From an uncultured Sutterella sp. (GTDB lineage Bacteria; Pseudomonadota; Gammaproteobacteria; Burkholderiales; Burkholderiaceae_F), in assembly GCA_905213905.1 (NCBI GenBank), contig CAJMKD010000038.1:1-20388 (forward strand): a stretch of DNA of 20,388 bases. The letters run 5' to 3'. Shown in pieces: positions 14,016-20,388 of this stretch; the first letter of the stretch is position 1; each line of letters starts with the position of its first letter. Under the pieces are notes generated by a model, which was not told the origin of the DNA, made no database searches, and saw only the letters and a program-made list of their open reading frames with translations. Position numbers and translations under genes: made by a program.

Positions 14016-15224
14016 TCAAGGCTGGCTTTCTGCTGCAGCCGGCTGGTTTATCGCCCGCATGAAGTCGAGGATCGCCTGCGCTTGCGCTTCAAAATACGGA
14101 TTGTAGGTGAGCCGCACGTAAGGATGGCCGTCGCGCTTCTCGCCCCAGGCGCCGTACCAGACGTCGCTTTCGGGAATCTCGCAGCGAATGTGCCGAAGGG
14201 AAGCGGGCGACTCGTCTGAGGCGCAGCGCGCCGCACGGCCGTTGCGACCGTAGTAGGCGTTTTCGGGCGAAAAGTTGAGGCAAAGATGCGAAAAGCTTCG
14301 GATGTGCTTCTCTGGGAGAAAAGCTTCTTTAAGCACTACGCGGATTTGGTCCACGTCGGGCTTGGCTTCGCCGTACCAGAAGACCTCAGAGCGGCGGTTG
14401 AGAAATACGCGGTCTGCTTCAGCAAGAACGCGCTTGGTGTCGACGACAGAATCGGCTTCGGCAAGCGCGAGGAAGACCGGTGTCTCAGAGAGGCGCTTCT
14501 TCGGCGAATTCAGCACGCCCTGCGCCGAACGCATCGTGTCGTAGAAGGCGTCAAGCCCCGCCATGGGAACGGTTCGGTATTTCACGGGCGACGTGCCGCC
14601 CGCCGCATCTTCCGGCGTGATGAGCCAGTCGATGAAGAGCGACGCTGCAGGCACGAGATAGACGAGGTTGGTGCGCAGATACGGCGCGGGCGAAAAGAGA
14701 ATGAGGCCTTCGAGATCGGTTTCGGCGGCAAGCTTGATCGCAATGTTGCCGCCCGTGGAGAAGCCCGCCGCCCAGACGCGATAGCCTTCACGCTTCAAGC
14801 GAAGCAGTTCACGCCGCGCGGCTTCGATCCAGTCGTCGCCCGTAAAGGCCAGCATGTCTTCGGGCTTGGTGCCGTGGCCTGGAATCAGTATCGAGCGAAC
14901 GACGATTCCGTCTTTGACGAGACGTTCGGCCGTTTCACGGAAGGTCCAGGGCGAATCGCCAAGGCCGTGAATGAAGAGAACGGCACGCCCGTCTGCCTTG
15001 AGAGGCGGCTGTGGGCGAAGCTCAAAGGGCGTCATCCGGTCGATTTCTGTTGCATGATCCGCAGTTGCGAAGCGGCGGTTCGCGGCAATATCGGCGCGCG
15101 TTTGCGCAACATAGTCATCGAAAGTCGCAGGCACGGGCGGCAGGTGGCTCTGCGAAGCGCAGCCCGCAAGGATCAGCATCGATGCAGTTAGCAGTGCTCT
15201 CTGAAGAAGCTTTCCAAAGTGCAT
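14016..15224 (-). CDS. Alpha/beta-hydrolase lipoprotein (esterase/lysophospholipase-like)
   Basis: This is a 402-residue lipoprotein from the ATG at 15224; a TTG seven codons earlier is less likely. The signal ends in a lipobox (LAGC, Cys22). The hydrolase core shows the oxyanion strand AVLFIHGLGDSPW, LIPGHG, and the nucleophile elbow GFSTGG (Ser at about residue 156). Asp in ALAEADSVVD and His in SFSHLCLNF are candidates for the rest of the catalytic triad. The ~65 residues after the putative His contain NPYFEAQAQAILDFMRA. The family hydrolyses ester bonds of lipids or small carboxyl esters; the substrate is not readable here. Lipid anchoring places it at the envelope. It stands alone, with 140 bp to the LolA-like gene downstream on the same strand, so an operon is possible. 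Confidence 0.85.
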   Translation of the reverse strand: MHFGKLLQRALLTASMLILAGCASQSHLPPVPATFDDYVAQTRADIAANRRFATADHATEIDRMTPFELRPQPPLKADGRAVLFIHGLGDSPWTFRETAERLVKDGIVVRSILIPGHGTKPEDMLAFTGDDWIEAARRELLRLKREGYRVWAAGFSTGGNIAIKLAAETDLEGLILFSPAPYLRTNLVYLVPAASLFIDWLITPEDAAGGTSPVKYRTVPMAGLDAFYDTMRSAQGVLNSPKKRLSETPVFLALAEADSVVDTKRVLAEADRVFLNRRSEVFWYGEAKPDVDQIRVVLKEAFLPEKHIRSFSHLCLNFSPENAYYGRNGRAARCASDESPASLRHIRCEIPESDVWYGAWGEKRDGHPYVRLTYNPYFEAQAQAILDFMRAINQPAAAESQP

Positions 15225-15245
15225 GTCCCGTTTGTGGAAACCCAA

Positions 15246-16126
15246 AAAGAGATTGAAGAAAAGGACGCGCCAGGTGGAAGGCGCGCACTGCCCCGGTGCG
15301 CGACGTGCGGGACAATCGCGCCTCTATGGCAGCCGCCGCTCTAAAACGCTACGAAGAAAAGGCGAGCTTTGAGGCATCTTATAGCGCCGGCTTGACTTAT
15401 TGCATGCAGACAAACGAACCAAAGGGATGGGGCGGGAGAAGACGGGATCTTCGGAAGCCGGCAAAAAACATAATGTGTTGCTGCCTGCGTGCCAGCTGCC
15501 GACCGTGAAGCTGCTCTGTCAAGTACTGAGTCAACTGTGTATTTTTTACCTATGTACATAAGTAACATAGGTAAAAAGAACAAGCTTACTTATGTTTGAC
15601 GAAGTTGCGCCAAGTTGAAGAAGAAGTTTGATCAAGCGGCAGAGCCGCACAACACATTGATCTATTGGGAAAATAAATGATTTGGCGGAGATCGGCGCAG
15701 CCATGCAGATCGTGCATGGAATTAATGTCTACTTATTCTAGATCTCTCCAGATGCTAAGTTGACTTAAGCAGGCTCGGCTGAAGTCAAGAGCAGCGACAA
15801 GTGCATGCCGGGCCGCGCGCGTGAGCGTCCGGAGACGGCTTGCGGCAGTCATCCAACCAGTTGAGGACCGTGCTTCCCGCCCGCCCCGCAGCGCGCCCTC
15901 GAGCGAGCGCCGCCCGAAAAGCCGCAACTGCGCTCAGGACGATCAATTCGATCCGATCCTTCAAGCGGCCTAAAAGAAGCCGAAGCGGCAAAAACAACAA
16001 AGTCAACAAAACCTGTCCGGCGGACATACAATTCTGCTTCCGTCGATCGAAGATGCGCTTCTCAAGCATACGACGGCCGACTGATAACGAAAACACCACC
16101 CTCAAAACCAAAATTTCATTTTCGCC
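15246..16126. other. Gene-poor region with nested dyads
   Basis: There are 880 bp with no credible gene on either strand. The central ~250 bp (15530-15780) are more AT-rich than the flanks and contain the ACYTATGT repeat cluster at 15543-15595, described separately. The right part (15780-16030) is GC-rich with Arg/Ala-rich frames and no ribosome site. The region may be the scar of a lost gene or element. Confidence 0.5.
15543..15595. repeat. Four-copy ACYTATGT cluster forming a hairpin with loop-complementary downstream 9-mer
   Basis: TTTTTACCTATGT (15543-15555) and ACATAGGTAAAAA (15565-15577) are perfect 13-bp inverted arms. The whole 9-nt loop ACATAAGTA (15556-15564) is the exact complement of TACTTATGT at 15587-15595. 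The 8-mer ACYTATGT therefore occurs four times: + at 15548, - at 15556, - at 15565, + at 15588. The arrangement fits a multi-site operator, a recombination site, or an RNA pseudoknot. Confidence 0.75.
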
Positions 16127-16498
16127 ATGCTTGCCAAAGGTCTTACAACGATTGCGCTTCTCTGCGTCTCCAACGTCTTCATGACCTGCGCCTGGTATCT
16201 GCACCTGAAGCTCCAGGCGGCCAAGATCATCACCAACTGGCCGCTCTTCATGGTCATTCTCTTTTCCTGGTCGATTGCGCTCCTTGAATACGCCTGCATG
16301 GTGCCCGCGAACCGCATCGGCTTTGAAATGAACGGCGGTCCGTTCTCGCTCGTGCAGCTCAAGATCATTCAGGAGTGCATCACGCTCTTCATCTTCACGG
16401 TCTTCGGGCTCCTTGCCTTCAATATCAGGCTTGGCTGGAACCACCTCGCGGCATTCGTCTGCCTTGTTCTCGCGGTTTACTTCGTTTTCCAGAAGTAG
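16127..16498 (+). CDS. DUF486 (DMT-family) small membrane protein
   Basis: This 123-residue inner-membrane protein has four hydrophobic helices (about residues 5-25, 38-58, 78-98 and 104-121). Family marks are the opening SNVFMTCAWYLHLK, then SWSIALLEYACMVPANRIG, and the run PFSLVQLKIIQECITLFIFTVF. DUF486 proteins belong to the drug/metabolite transporter clan and have no established substrate. No clear ribosome site precedes the ATG. It is a single plus-strand gene among minus-strand genes, convergent with the acyltransferase gene 103 bp to its right. Confidence 0.88.
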   Translation: MLAKGLTTIALLCVSNVFMTCAWYLHLKLQAAKIITNWPLFMVILFSWSIALLEYACMVPANRIGFEMNGGPFSLVQLKIIQECITLFIFTVFGLLAFNIRLGWNHLAAFVCLVLAVYFVFQK

Positions 16499-16601
16499 TT
16501 GAGGCGATGAGGCGGCGCCTCAAAAAGGGCGCTGCTTTGCGCTTGAACAAATTACCGCGTTGTGCCGTGGCCGAGCGGCTTCTGCGGGAATCGGGCGCCT
16601 T

Positions 16602-17768
16602 TCAGCGCGCTTTCTCGCCCTTTGACGGCGCCGCAGCACTGCCGCCCGCATGGGCGCGGTGCGCATGGCGGCTCAATGCTTCGGGCTTCGCGCGGCCCCA
16701 GAAGTCGTAGAAGTTGAACCAGTCGAAGGGAGAAGCCAGAATTTCCTTTTCGAGTTCGGCCGCATACTTTTGCGCCATGCGCGCGAGATAAGCGTCGCGC
16801 GCGCTGCGGGCGGCCTTCGGCGCTTCGTCGAGCGACGCAAAGCGGACGCGGTAGCGCGCCGATCCCGGCGGATCCGACGGCTTTGACGCCTCGCGCGTGC
16901 AGCTCATCATGCGAAGCGGACATTTGAGAAGCAGCGCGAGAAGGGCGCCGCCCGTCGGAAAGAAAGCGGGCGCCCCCAGGAAAGGCGCTTCGGCAACGGC
17001 TTTTTCCGAGCCGAGCGGCGTGCGGTCGCCCGCCAAAATCAGATAGGCGCCGCGCTCGACGCGTTCGGCGAGCGCCACGGCGAGGGCGGGCGAAAGGGAC
17101 GCAACTTCAAAGAATTCACAGTGCGCGTGCGCAGCATGCTCGCGAGCACTGTCCGCCGTGGCGGCTTCCGCATCCGACCGGCGTCCCGCCCGCTCGAGAA
17201 TGCGGTTGAAGCGCCGGGCGTGGCCCGTATGTTCCAGGATGACGAGCGGATGCCCTGTGTAGAGTCCCGCTTCCCGGGAAAGGAGCTCTTGACAGCCCGC
17301 GTGAGACGTGAGGATGATGGCGCCTTGCGACGGCGAATCGGCTTTGAAGATGTCGTTGCCCGCCACGTCGAGAAAGAGCCTGCGCTTCGGAAGATCGCTT
17401 CCGCTCGCCGCAATGATCTTGTCGAGAATGGTTTCGGCAAAGCGCCCGAGGTGCGCAAGCGCCGAACGAAGGCCGGGCTTAAGAAGGAGCGTACGAGCGC
17501 GAGCGTCCCGAATCGGGAAGGGCCTTTCTGCGAGCCGGCGGGCGATGCGGCGCTGATAGTCGAGAAGATCCCGCCGAAGGCGCGCGTTCGTGAGCCAGTA
17601 GAAGAGAAGCACGGGCGCGAGCGCCAGACGAAAAGGCGCGGCGCCGAGGTTGGCCGCAATGAACAAAAGAATGCGGATCCCAGCGGTCGAGGTCTTTTCG
17701 CCGATGGCGGACCAATGCGGCTCGGCTTGGGCTGCCGCCTTTTCTTCTTCGTCCGGACTGCTTGTCAT
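16602..17768 (-). CDS. LpxL/HtrB-like lysophospholipid acyltransferase (aryl-polyene-type)
   Basis: This 388-residue membrane-associated acyltransferase has a hydrophobic N-terminal anchor (about residues 30-58) followed by the catalytic domain. The HX4(D/E) motif is H156-AGCQ-E161 in ILTSHAGCQE. The GDR motif (ILAGDRTPLG) and the C-terminal SPFDWFNFYDFWG signature are both present. The family transfers acyl chains from ACP or CoA to a glycolipid head group. The WFNFYDFW ending is the form I associate with acyltransferases beside GT2 genes in aryl polyene clusters. The ATG overlaps the glycosyltransferase stop by four bases (ATGA at 17768-17765), indicating translational coupling and a joint role. 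The last ~25 residues are Ala/Lys-rich and probably disordered. Confidence 0.85.
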   Translation of the reverse strand: MTSSPDEEEKAAAQAEPHWSAIGEKTSTAGIRILLFIAANLGAAPFRLALAPVLLFYWLTNARLRRDLLDYQRRIARRLAERPFPIRDARARTLLLKPGLRSALAHLGRFAETILDKIIAASGSDLPKRRLFLDVAGNDIFKADSPSQGAIILTSHAGCQELLSREAGLYTGHPLVILEHTGHARRFNRILERAGRRSDAEAATADSAREHAAHAHCEFFEVASLSPALAVALAERVERGAYLILAGDRTPLGSEKAVAEAPFLGAPAFFPTGGALLALLLKCPLRMMSCTREASKPSDPPGSARYRVRFASLDEAPKAARSARDAYLARMAQKYAAELEKEILASPFDWFNFYDFWGRAKPEALSRHAHRAHAGGSAAAPSKGEKAR

Positions 17769-19210
17769 CGGACGGCCGGCTTTTGCGTGTTCTGCGCGCC
17801 CGCCGAGTACGCTGCGCCGGTCTTCGCGGAAATGCCGTTGAGGCGCGCCTCGGCCTGCGCCTGCGCGAGTGCGGCGGCGCGGGTTGCGCGCTTGGCGCGT
17901 TCGAGATCTTCTGGCGTAGCCTGCTTGTCGCGTGCCGCTTCAAAAGCGCGCATGGTGCCAGGCACGGGCGCCGCTGCGGTCTGCTTGGCTGGCGCAGTCT
18001 TTCCGCTCCGGGTGCCTGCCAGGGGCGAAGCGAGTCGCTCTCCGCTCTCGGGCTTGCGGGGCGAAGCTGCGCCAGGCGCTTTGGCAGCAGCGCTCGCGCG
18101 AAGCGCGGCGTCCTTCCCGAGCGCCGCCCCTTCCGACGGACGGTCAGCCAACGGCTTGGCGCGCTGGCATTCAGGGTCGCGCCCGCATATGCGCGAAAAG
18201 AGAATGATCGGCAGGCGCGTGAGCATCAGCACGCAGAGCTTTGCATGCATGGCGCTGATGCGCGCATTGTCGGCGAACGCTTTGAAGTGGCTCACGCCTT
18301 CCGGCGGGTATGTAACGCGCACGGGGATGTTCTTGACGCGCAGGCCTGCCCAGAGGAGGCGCACGAGAATTTCCGGGTCGAACTGCATCCGAAGGCCGAG
18401 CTTCACGTTTTCGACGAGCGCGAGCACCGGTTCGAGCGGATAGAGGCGCAGGCCGCACAACGCATCCTCAAAGGAGAGGGAGAGGCTGTTGATGGAAGCC
18501 CAGAAATTCGTGAGCTTGCGGCCGAACCGGCGAGAAAGCGGCGCCGAGGCGTCGTAGAGGGGATAGCCGCAGATGAGTGCGCTTGGAAACTTCTGGCCGA
18601 GCGTGATGAACTTCGGAATCACGGCTCTGTCGTGCTGTCCGTCGGCATCGATCTGGAGCGCATGCGTGAAGCCCGCACGGCCGGCTGCTTTGAAGCCGTC
18701 GATCACGGCGGCGCCCTTGCCGCCATTCACCGGACGGTGAATGACGCGCACCCCCGGCTCGGCGAGCCGGTCGCAGACAGAACGCGTTGCGAGGTCGGAG
18801 CCGTCGTCGACAAGAATGATGGGAAGCGCAAGCTTGCGCACATCCGCCACAACTTCGGGGAGCCGCGCGGGCTGGTTGTAGACGGGAATGATGACGACAG
18901 GACGAAAGCCCGGCTTCATGCCGGTTTTAAGAGCGGGCGCGCCGGCCCGGATGCCGGTGCGGGCCTGCGCAGTGACCCCGGGCGCTCCGACGACCGCAGG
19001 TCCCGTGCGACGGGGCTTGCGGCATTTGCGCTCGCCGGGCTGCGCCGGCGCGGCAATTGCCGAACGGCTGTCGGGCGCTGCCCCTCGGGAGCCTCTCAGC
19101 GGCGTTCGGGGCTCAGGGGGCTCCTGGGCGTCGCTCCCAGAAGATTCCGCGCTTGGGGAAGCAGTGTTTTTTGTGGCGGCGGATTCCCGCCCGACGGCAT
19201 CCTGCGACAT
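17765..19210 (-). CDS. GT2-family glycosyltransferase with long disordered flanks
   Basis: This is a 481-residue protein. Residues 1-98 and 345-481 are Ala/Pro/Arg/Ser-rich low-complexity sequence. The GT-A catalytic core lies between them (about 101-340), with VVIIPVYNQPARLPEV, LVDDGSD, NGGKGAAV and the metal/nucleotide motif DADGQHD (188-194). YPPEGVSHF and the helix at 318-335 follow. GT2 enzymes move a sugar or glycerol-type unit from a nucleotide or lipid carrier; this subtype accompanies LpxL-like acyltransferases in aryl polyene clusters and probably builds the lipid anchor. The ATG at 19210 has AGGAAAAGAG upstream, supporting the long form; an internal ATG at 18919 would give just the core plus tail. 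It is the first gene of the pair, divergent from the antiporter gene. Confidence 0.82.
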   Translation of the reverse strand: MSQDAVGRESAATKNTASPSAESSGSDAQEPPEPRTPLRGSRGAAPDSRSAIAAPAQPGERKCRKPRRTGPAVVGAPGVTAQARTGIRAGAPALKTGMKPGFRPVVIIPVYNQPARLPEVVADVRKLALPIILVDDGSDLATRSVCDRLAEPGVRVIHRPVNGGKGAAVIDGFKAAGRAGFTHALQIDADGQHDRAVIPKFITLGQKFPSALICGYPLYDASAPLSRRFGRKLTNFWASINSLSLSFEDALCGLRLYPLEPVLALVENVKLGLRMQFDPEILVRLLWAGLRVKNIPVRVTYPPEGVSHFKAFADNARISAMHAKLCVLMLTRLPIILFSRICGRDPECQRAKPLADRPSEGAALGKDAALRASAAAKAPGAASPRKPESGERLASPLAGTRSGKTAPAKQTAAAPVPGTMRAFEAARDKQATPEDLERAKRATRAAALAQAQAEARLNGISAKTGAAYSAGAQNTQKPAVR

Positions 19211-19631
19211 CGCTTGCGTCTCTTTTCCTGAAGTCGTCTGATTTAAAGATGCCTCATACTACACGCTTGAAAGGGTGCAGGCGACGCCCGCGGGCGTCAA
19301 AATCCGTTTTCAGCGCATTTGCGTTGCTCAAACTGATCATTTCGAGGCGAATTAGCACGCGCCACCCAGCCGCCGCACGCTTTGCGCCATTGAAGCGCTT
19401 CGTTGCAAATTCCATTCAAATATTCCGTTTTCCATCGGGTTCCTGCCATCTTTGTTCGCGCAGAGTACGTATACTGAAGGGCACAATGCGCGCGCTTCGA
19501 ATATCCCGATCCTGATCTCTGGAAGAACCGATGCTGCCTTCAGCGGATGCAGTCCGCCGGAGGCTTTTGCCGCGCCCCAAAGGCCGCGCCTGCGGCCGTC
19601 CGCTCATTCACTCAACCGCACATCCGCACGC
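19211..19631. other. Divergent promoter region between GT2 and antiporter genes
   Basis: This 421-bp stretch contains a self-complementary 16-mer (GACGCCCGCGGGCGTC, 19283-19298), a candidate rightward -10 (TATACT, 19470-19475), and a tiny ORF (19487-19516) with GAAGG upstream. The part from 19520 to 19625 is GC-rich with several overlapping possible stems. No larger gene is supported. Confidence 0.45.
19487..19516 (+). CDS. Possible 9-codon leader peptide upstream of the antiporter gene
   Basis: ATG at 19487 follows GAAGG by 5 nt and lies about 12 nt after the candidate -10 TATACT. It encodes MRALRISRS and stops at TGA. Three of nine codons are Arg. GC-rich, potentially pairing sequence follows before the antiporter start at 19632. 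This resembles a leader-peptide arrangement but could be chance. Confidence 0.2.
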
Positions 19632-20388
19632 ATGGAACATTCGCTCCCGCTTATCTCGACGCTCGTGATCGGCTTCATGCTCGCGCTCGTTTTCGGCTTC
19701 ATAGCCGAGCGCTTCCTGAAGGCTCCCGCGCTCGTCGGGTATCTCCTGGCCGGCATTGCAGCCGGTCCCTTTACGCCCGGCGTCTACGCTGATCCGGAGC
19801 TCGCGCACCAATTCTCAGAAGTGGGCGTGATGCTGCTGATGTTCGGCGTCGGGCTGCATTTCTCCATCAAGGATCTGCTGAGCGTGAAGGGCATTGCCGT
19901 GCCGGGCGCGGTGCTGCAGATGCTCGGGGCGACGGTGCTCGGCGCTGTGGCGGCGCATACGCTCTTTGACCGCCATTGGGTGGAAGCGTTTGCGCTCGGT
20001 CTCTCGCTCTCCTGCGCCTCAACTGTGGTGCTTCTCAAGGCCCTCGAAGTGCGCGGGATTCTTTCCGGGCCCGACGGCCGCATTGCGGTAGGCTGGCGCG
20101 TCGTCGAAGACCTCGCGACCGTCGTGATTCTCGTCATGCTGCCGCCGCTCGCGGAAATCTTTGCGCCCGGCACGGGCGAAAAGGCGGCCGTGAACGGCGT
20201 CGAGCTCGCGATGAGCCTCGGGAAGACGCTCTTGGGCGCCGTCGCTTTCGTGGTGGTGATGCTCCTAGCGGGACGCCGCGTGCTCCCGTGGGCCATGGCG
20301 CAGGTCGCGAAGACCGGTTCGCGCGAGCTCTTCACGCTCTATGTGCTCGCGTGCGCCGTGGGCGTCGCGTACGGTGCGGCGGAAATCT
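19632..20388 (+). CDS. ybaL: CPA2 cation:proton antiporter, YbaL/KefB type (3' end cut by window)
   Basis: The first 252 codons are present, and the frame runs past the right edge. It is an integral membrane protein with about seven helices visible. The opening is typical of the YbaL branch of monovalent cation:proton antiporters: TLVIGFMLALVFGFIAERF, then LVGYLLAGIAAGPFTPG, then EVGVMLLMFGVGLHFS. SCASTVVLLKALE and GWRVVEDLATVVILV hold the conserved ion-translocation region (the ED pair). Full-length relatives are about 560 residues, with a cytoplasmic RCK/TrkA-N domain that lies outside this window. The ATG at 19632 lacks a clear Shine-Dalgarno but matches the family start (MEHSLPLI). KefB/KefC, which share the fold, are glutathione-gated K+ efflux systems and remain an alternative name. 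Confidence 0.88.
   Translation, partial: MEHSLPLISTLVIGFMLALVFGFIAERFLKAPALVGYLLAGIAAGPFTPGVYADPELAHQFSEVGVMLLMFGVGLHFSIKDLLSVKGIAVPGAVLQMLGATVLGAVAAHTLFDRHWVEAFALGLSLSCASTVVLLKALEVRGILSGPDGRIAVGWRVVEDLATVVILVMLPPLAEIFAPGTGEKAAVNGVELAMSLGKTLLGAVAFVVVMLLAGRRVLPWAMAQVAKTGSRELFTLYVLACAVGVAYGAAEI

Noticed and set aside
15785..16444. 219-codon minus-strand frame across the DUF486 gene
   Set aside because: Its sequence is charged and low-complexity and is the antisense of a clearly recognisable membrane protein.
16509..16528. TGAGGC/GCCTCA hairpin after the DUF486 gene as a terminator
   Set aside because: The stem is only 6 bp, and the adjoining run is A on the plus strand, so neither direction gives a proper T-tract after the stem.
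1..20388. CRISPR array, tRNA or rRNA genes
   Set aside because: I saw no regularly spaced repeats, no cloverleaf-like sequence and no rRNA signature motifs.

Overview
This window looks like chromosomal DNA of a gut betaproteobacterium, most likely a Sutterellaceae member (Sutterella/Parasutterella group). I infer this from two tandem trimeric porins with the N-terminus MKKTLAA, from high-GC codon use, and from the general gene content. No rRNA or tRNA gene is visible, so the genus is not proven.

Layout. (1) Positions 1-1336, minus strand: the start of an F-type conjugation operon in the order traA (pilin), traL, traE; traE runs off the left edge. An integrative or plasmid-derived conjugative element therefore abuts this locus. 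(2) 1337-3303: a regulatory stretch, a possible small ORF, one unrecognised 150-residue gene (2183-2635), a strong hairpin, and an AT-rich porin promoter region. (3) 3304-7988: a porin gene split at codon 128 by an AT-rich 3.45-kb element (about 3681-7129). The element carries only three consecutive tyrosine recombinase genes on the minus strand, which is the hallmark of a RIT (recombinase in trio) element. (4) 8345-9538: an intact porin paralogue with its own terminator. (5) 9903-15224: minus-strand genes for an EamA permease, two lipoproteins of unknown function, a LolA-like periplasmic protein and an alpha/beta-hydrolase lipoprotein. (6) 15246-16126: a gene-poor stretch with an unusual cluster of dyads. 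(7) 16127-16498: a small DUF486 membrane protein. (8) 16602-19210: a translationally coupled pair, GT2 glycosyltransferase and LpxL-like acyltransferase, which resemble the tailoring enzymes of aryl-polyene lipid clusters. (9) 19632-end: a YbaL/KefB-type CPA2 antiporter, divergent from the pair and cut by the window edge.

The main finding is the RIT element. Its ends carry an 18/20 inverted repeat. Its right end adds a 32-bp dyad that ends in the porin's own CAAYGG. If the element is excised across CAAYGG, the porin is restored in frame, and the closed circle would carry a nearly perfect palindrome of about 54 bp, a plausible symmetric attachment site. Both porin halves are still open, so the insertion looks recent. 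The middle recombinase (ritB) needs two +1 corrections, each in a homopolymeric A run. This could be decay, sequencing error or recoding.

A second unexplained structure lies at 15543-15595. It holds four copies of ACYTATGT in the orientations + - - +, forming a 13-bp-arm hairpin whose entire 9-nt loop is complementary to a downstream 9-mer.
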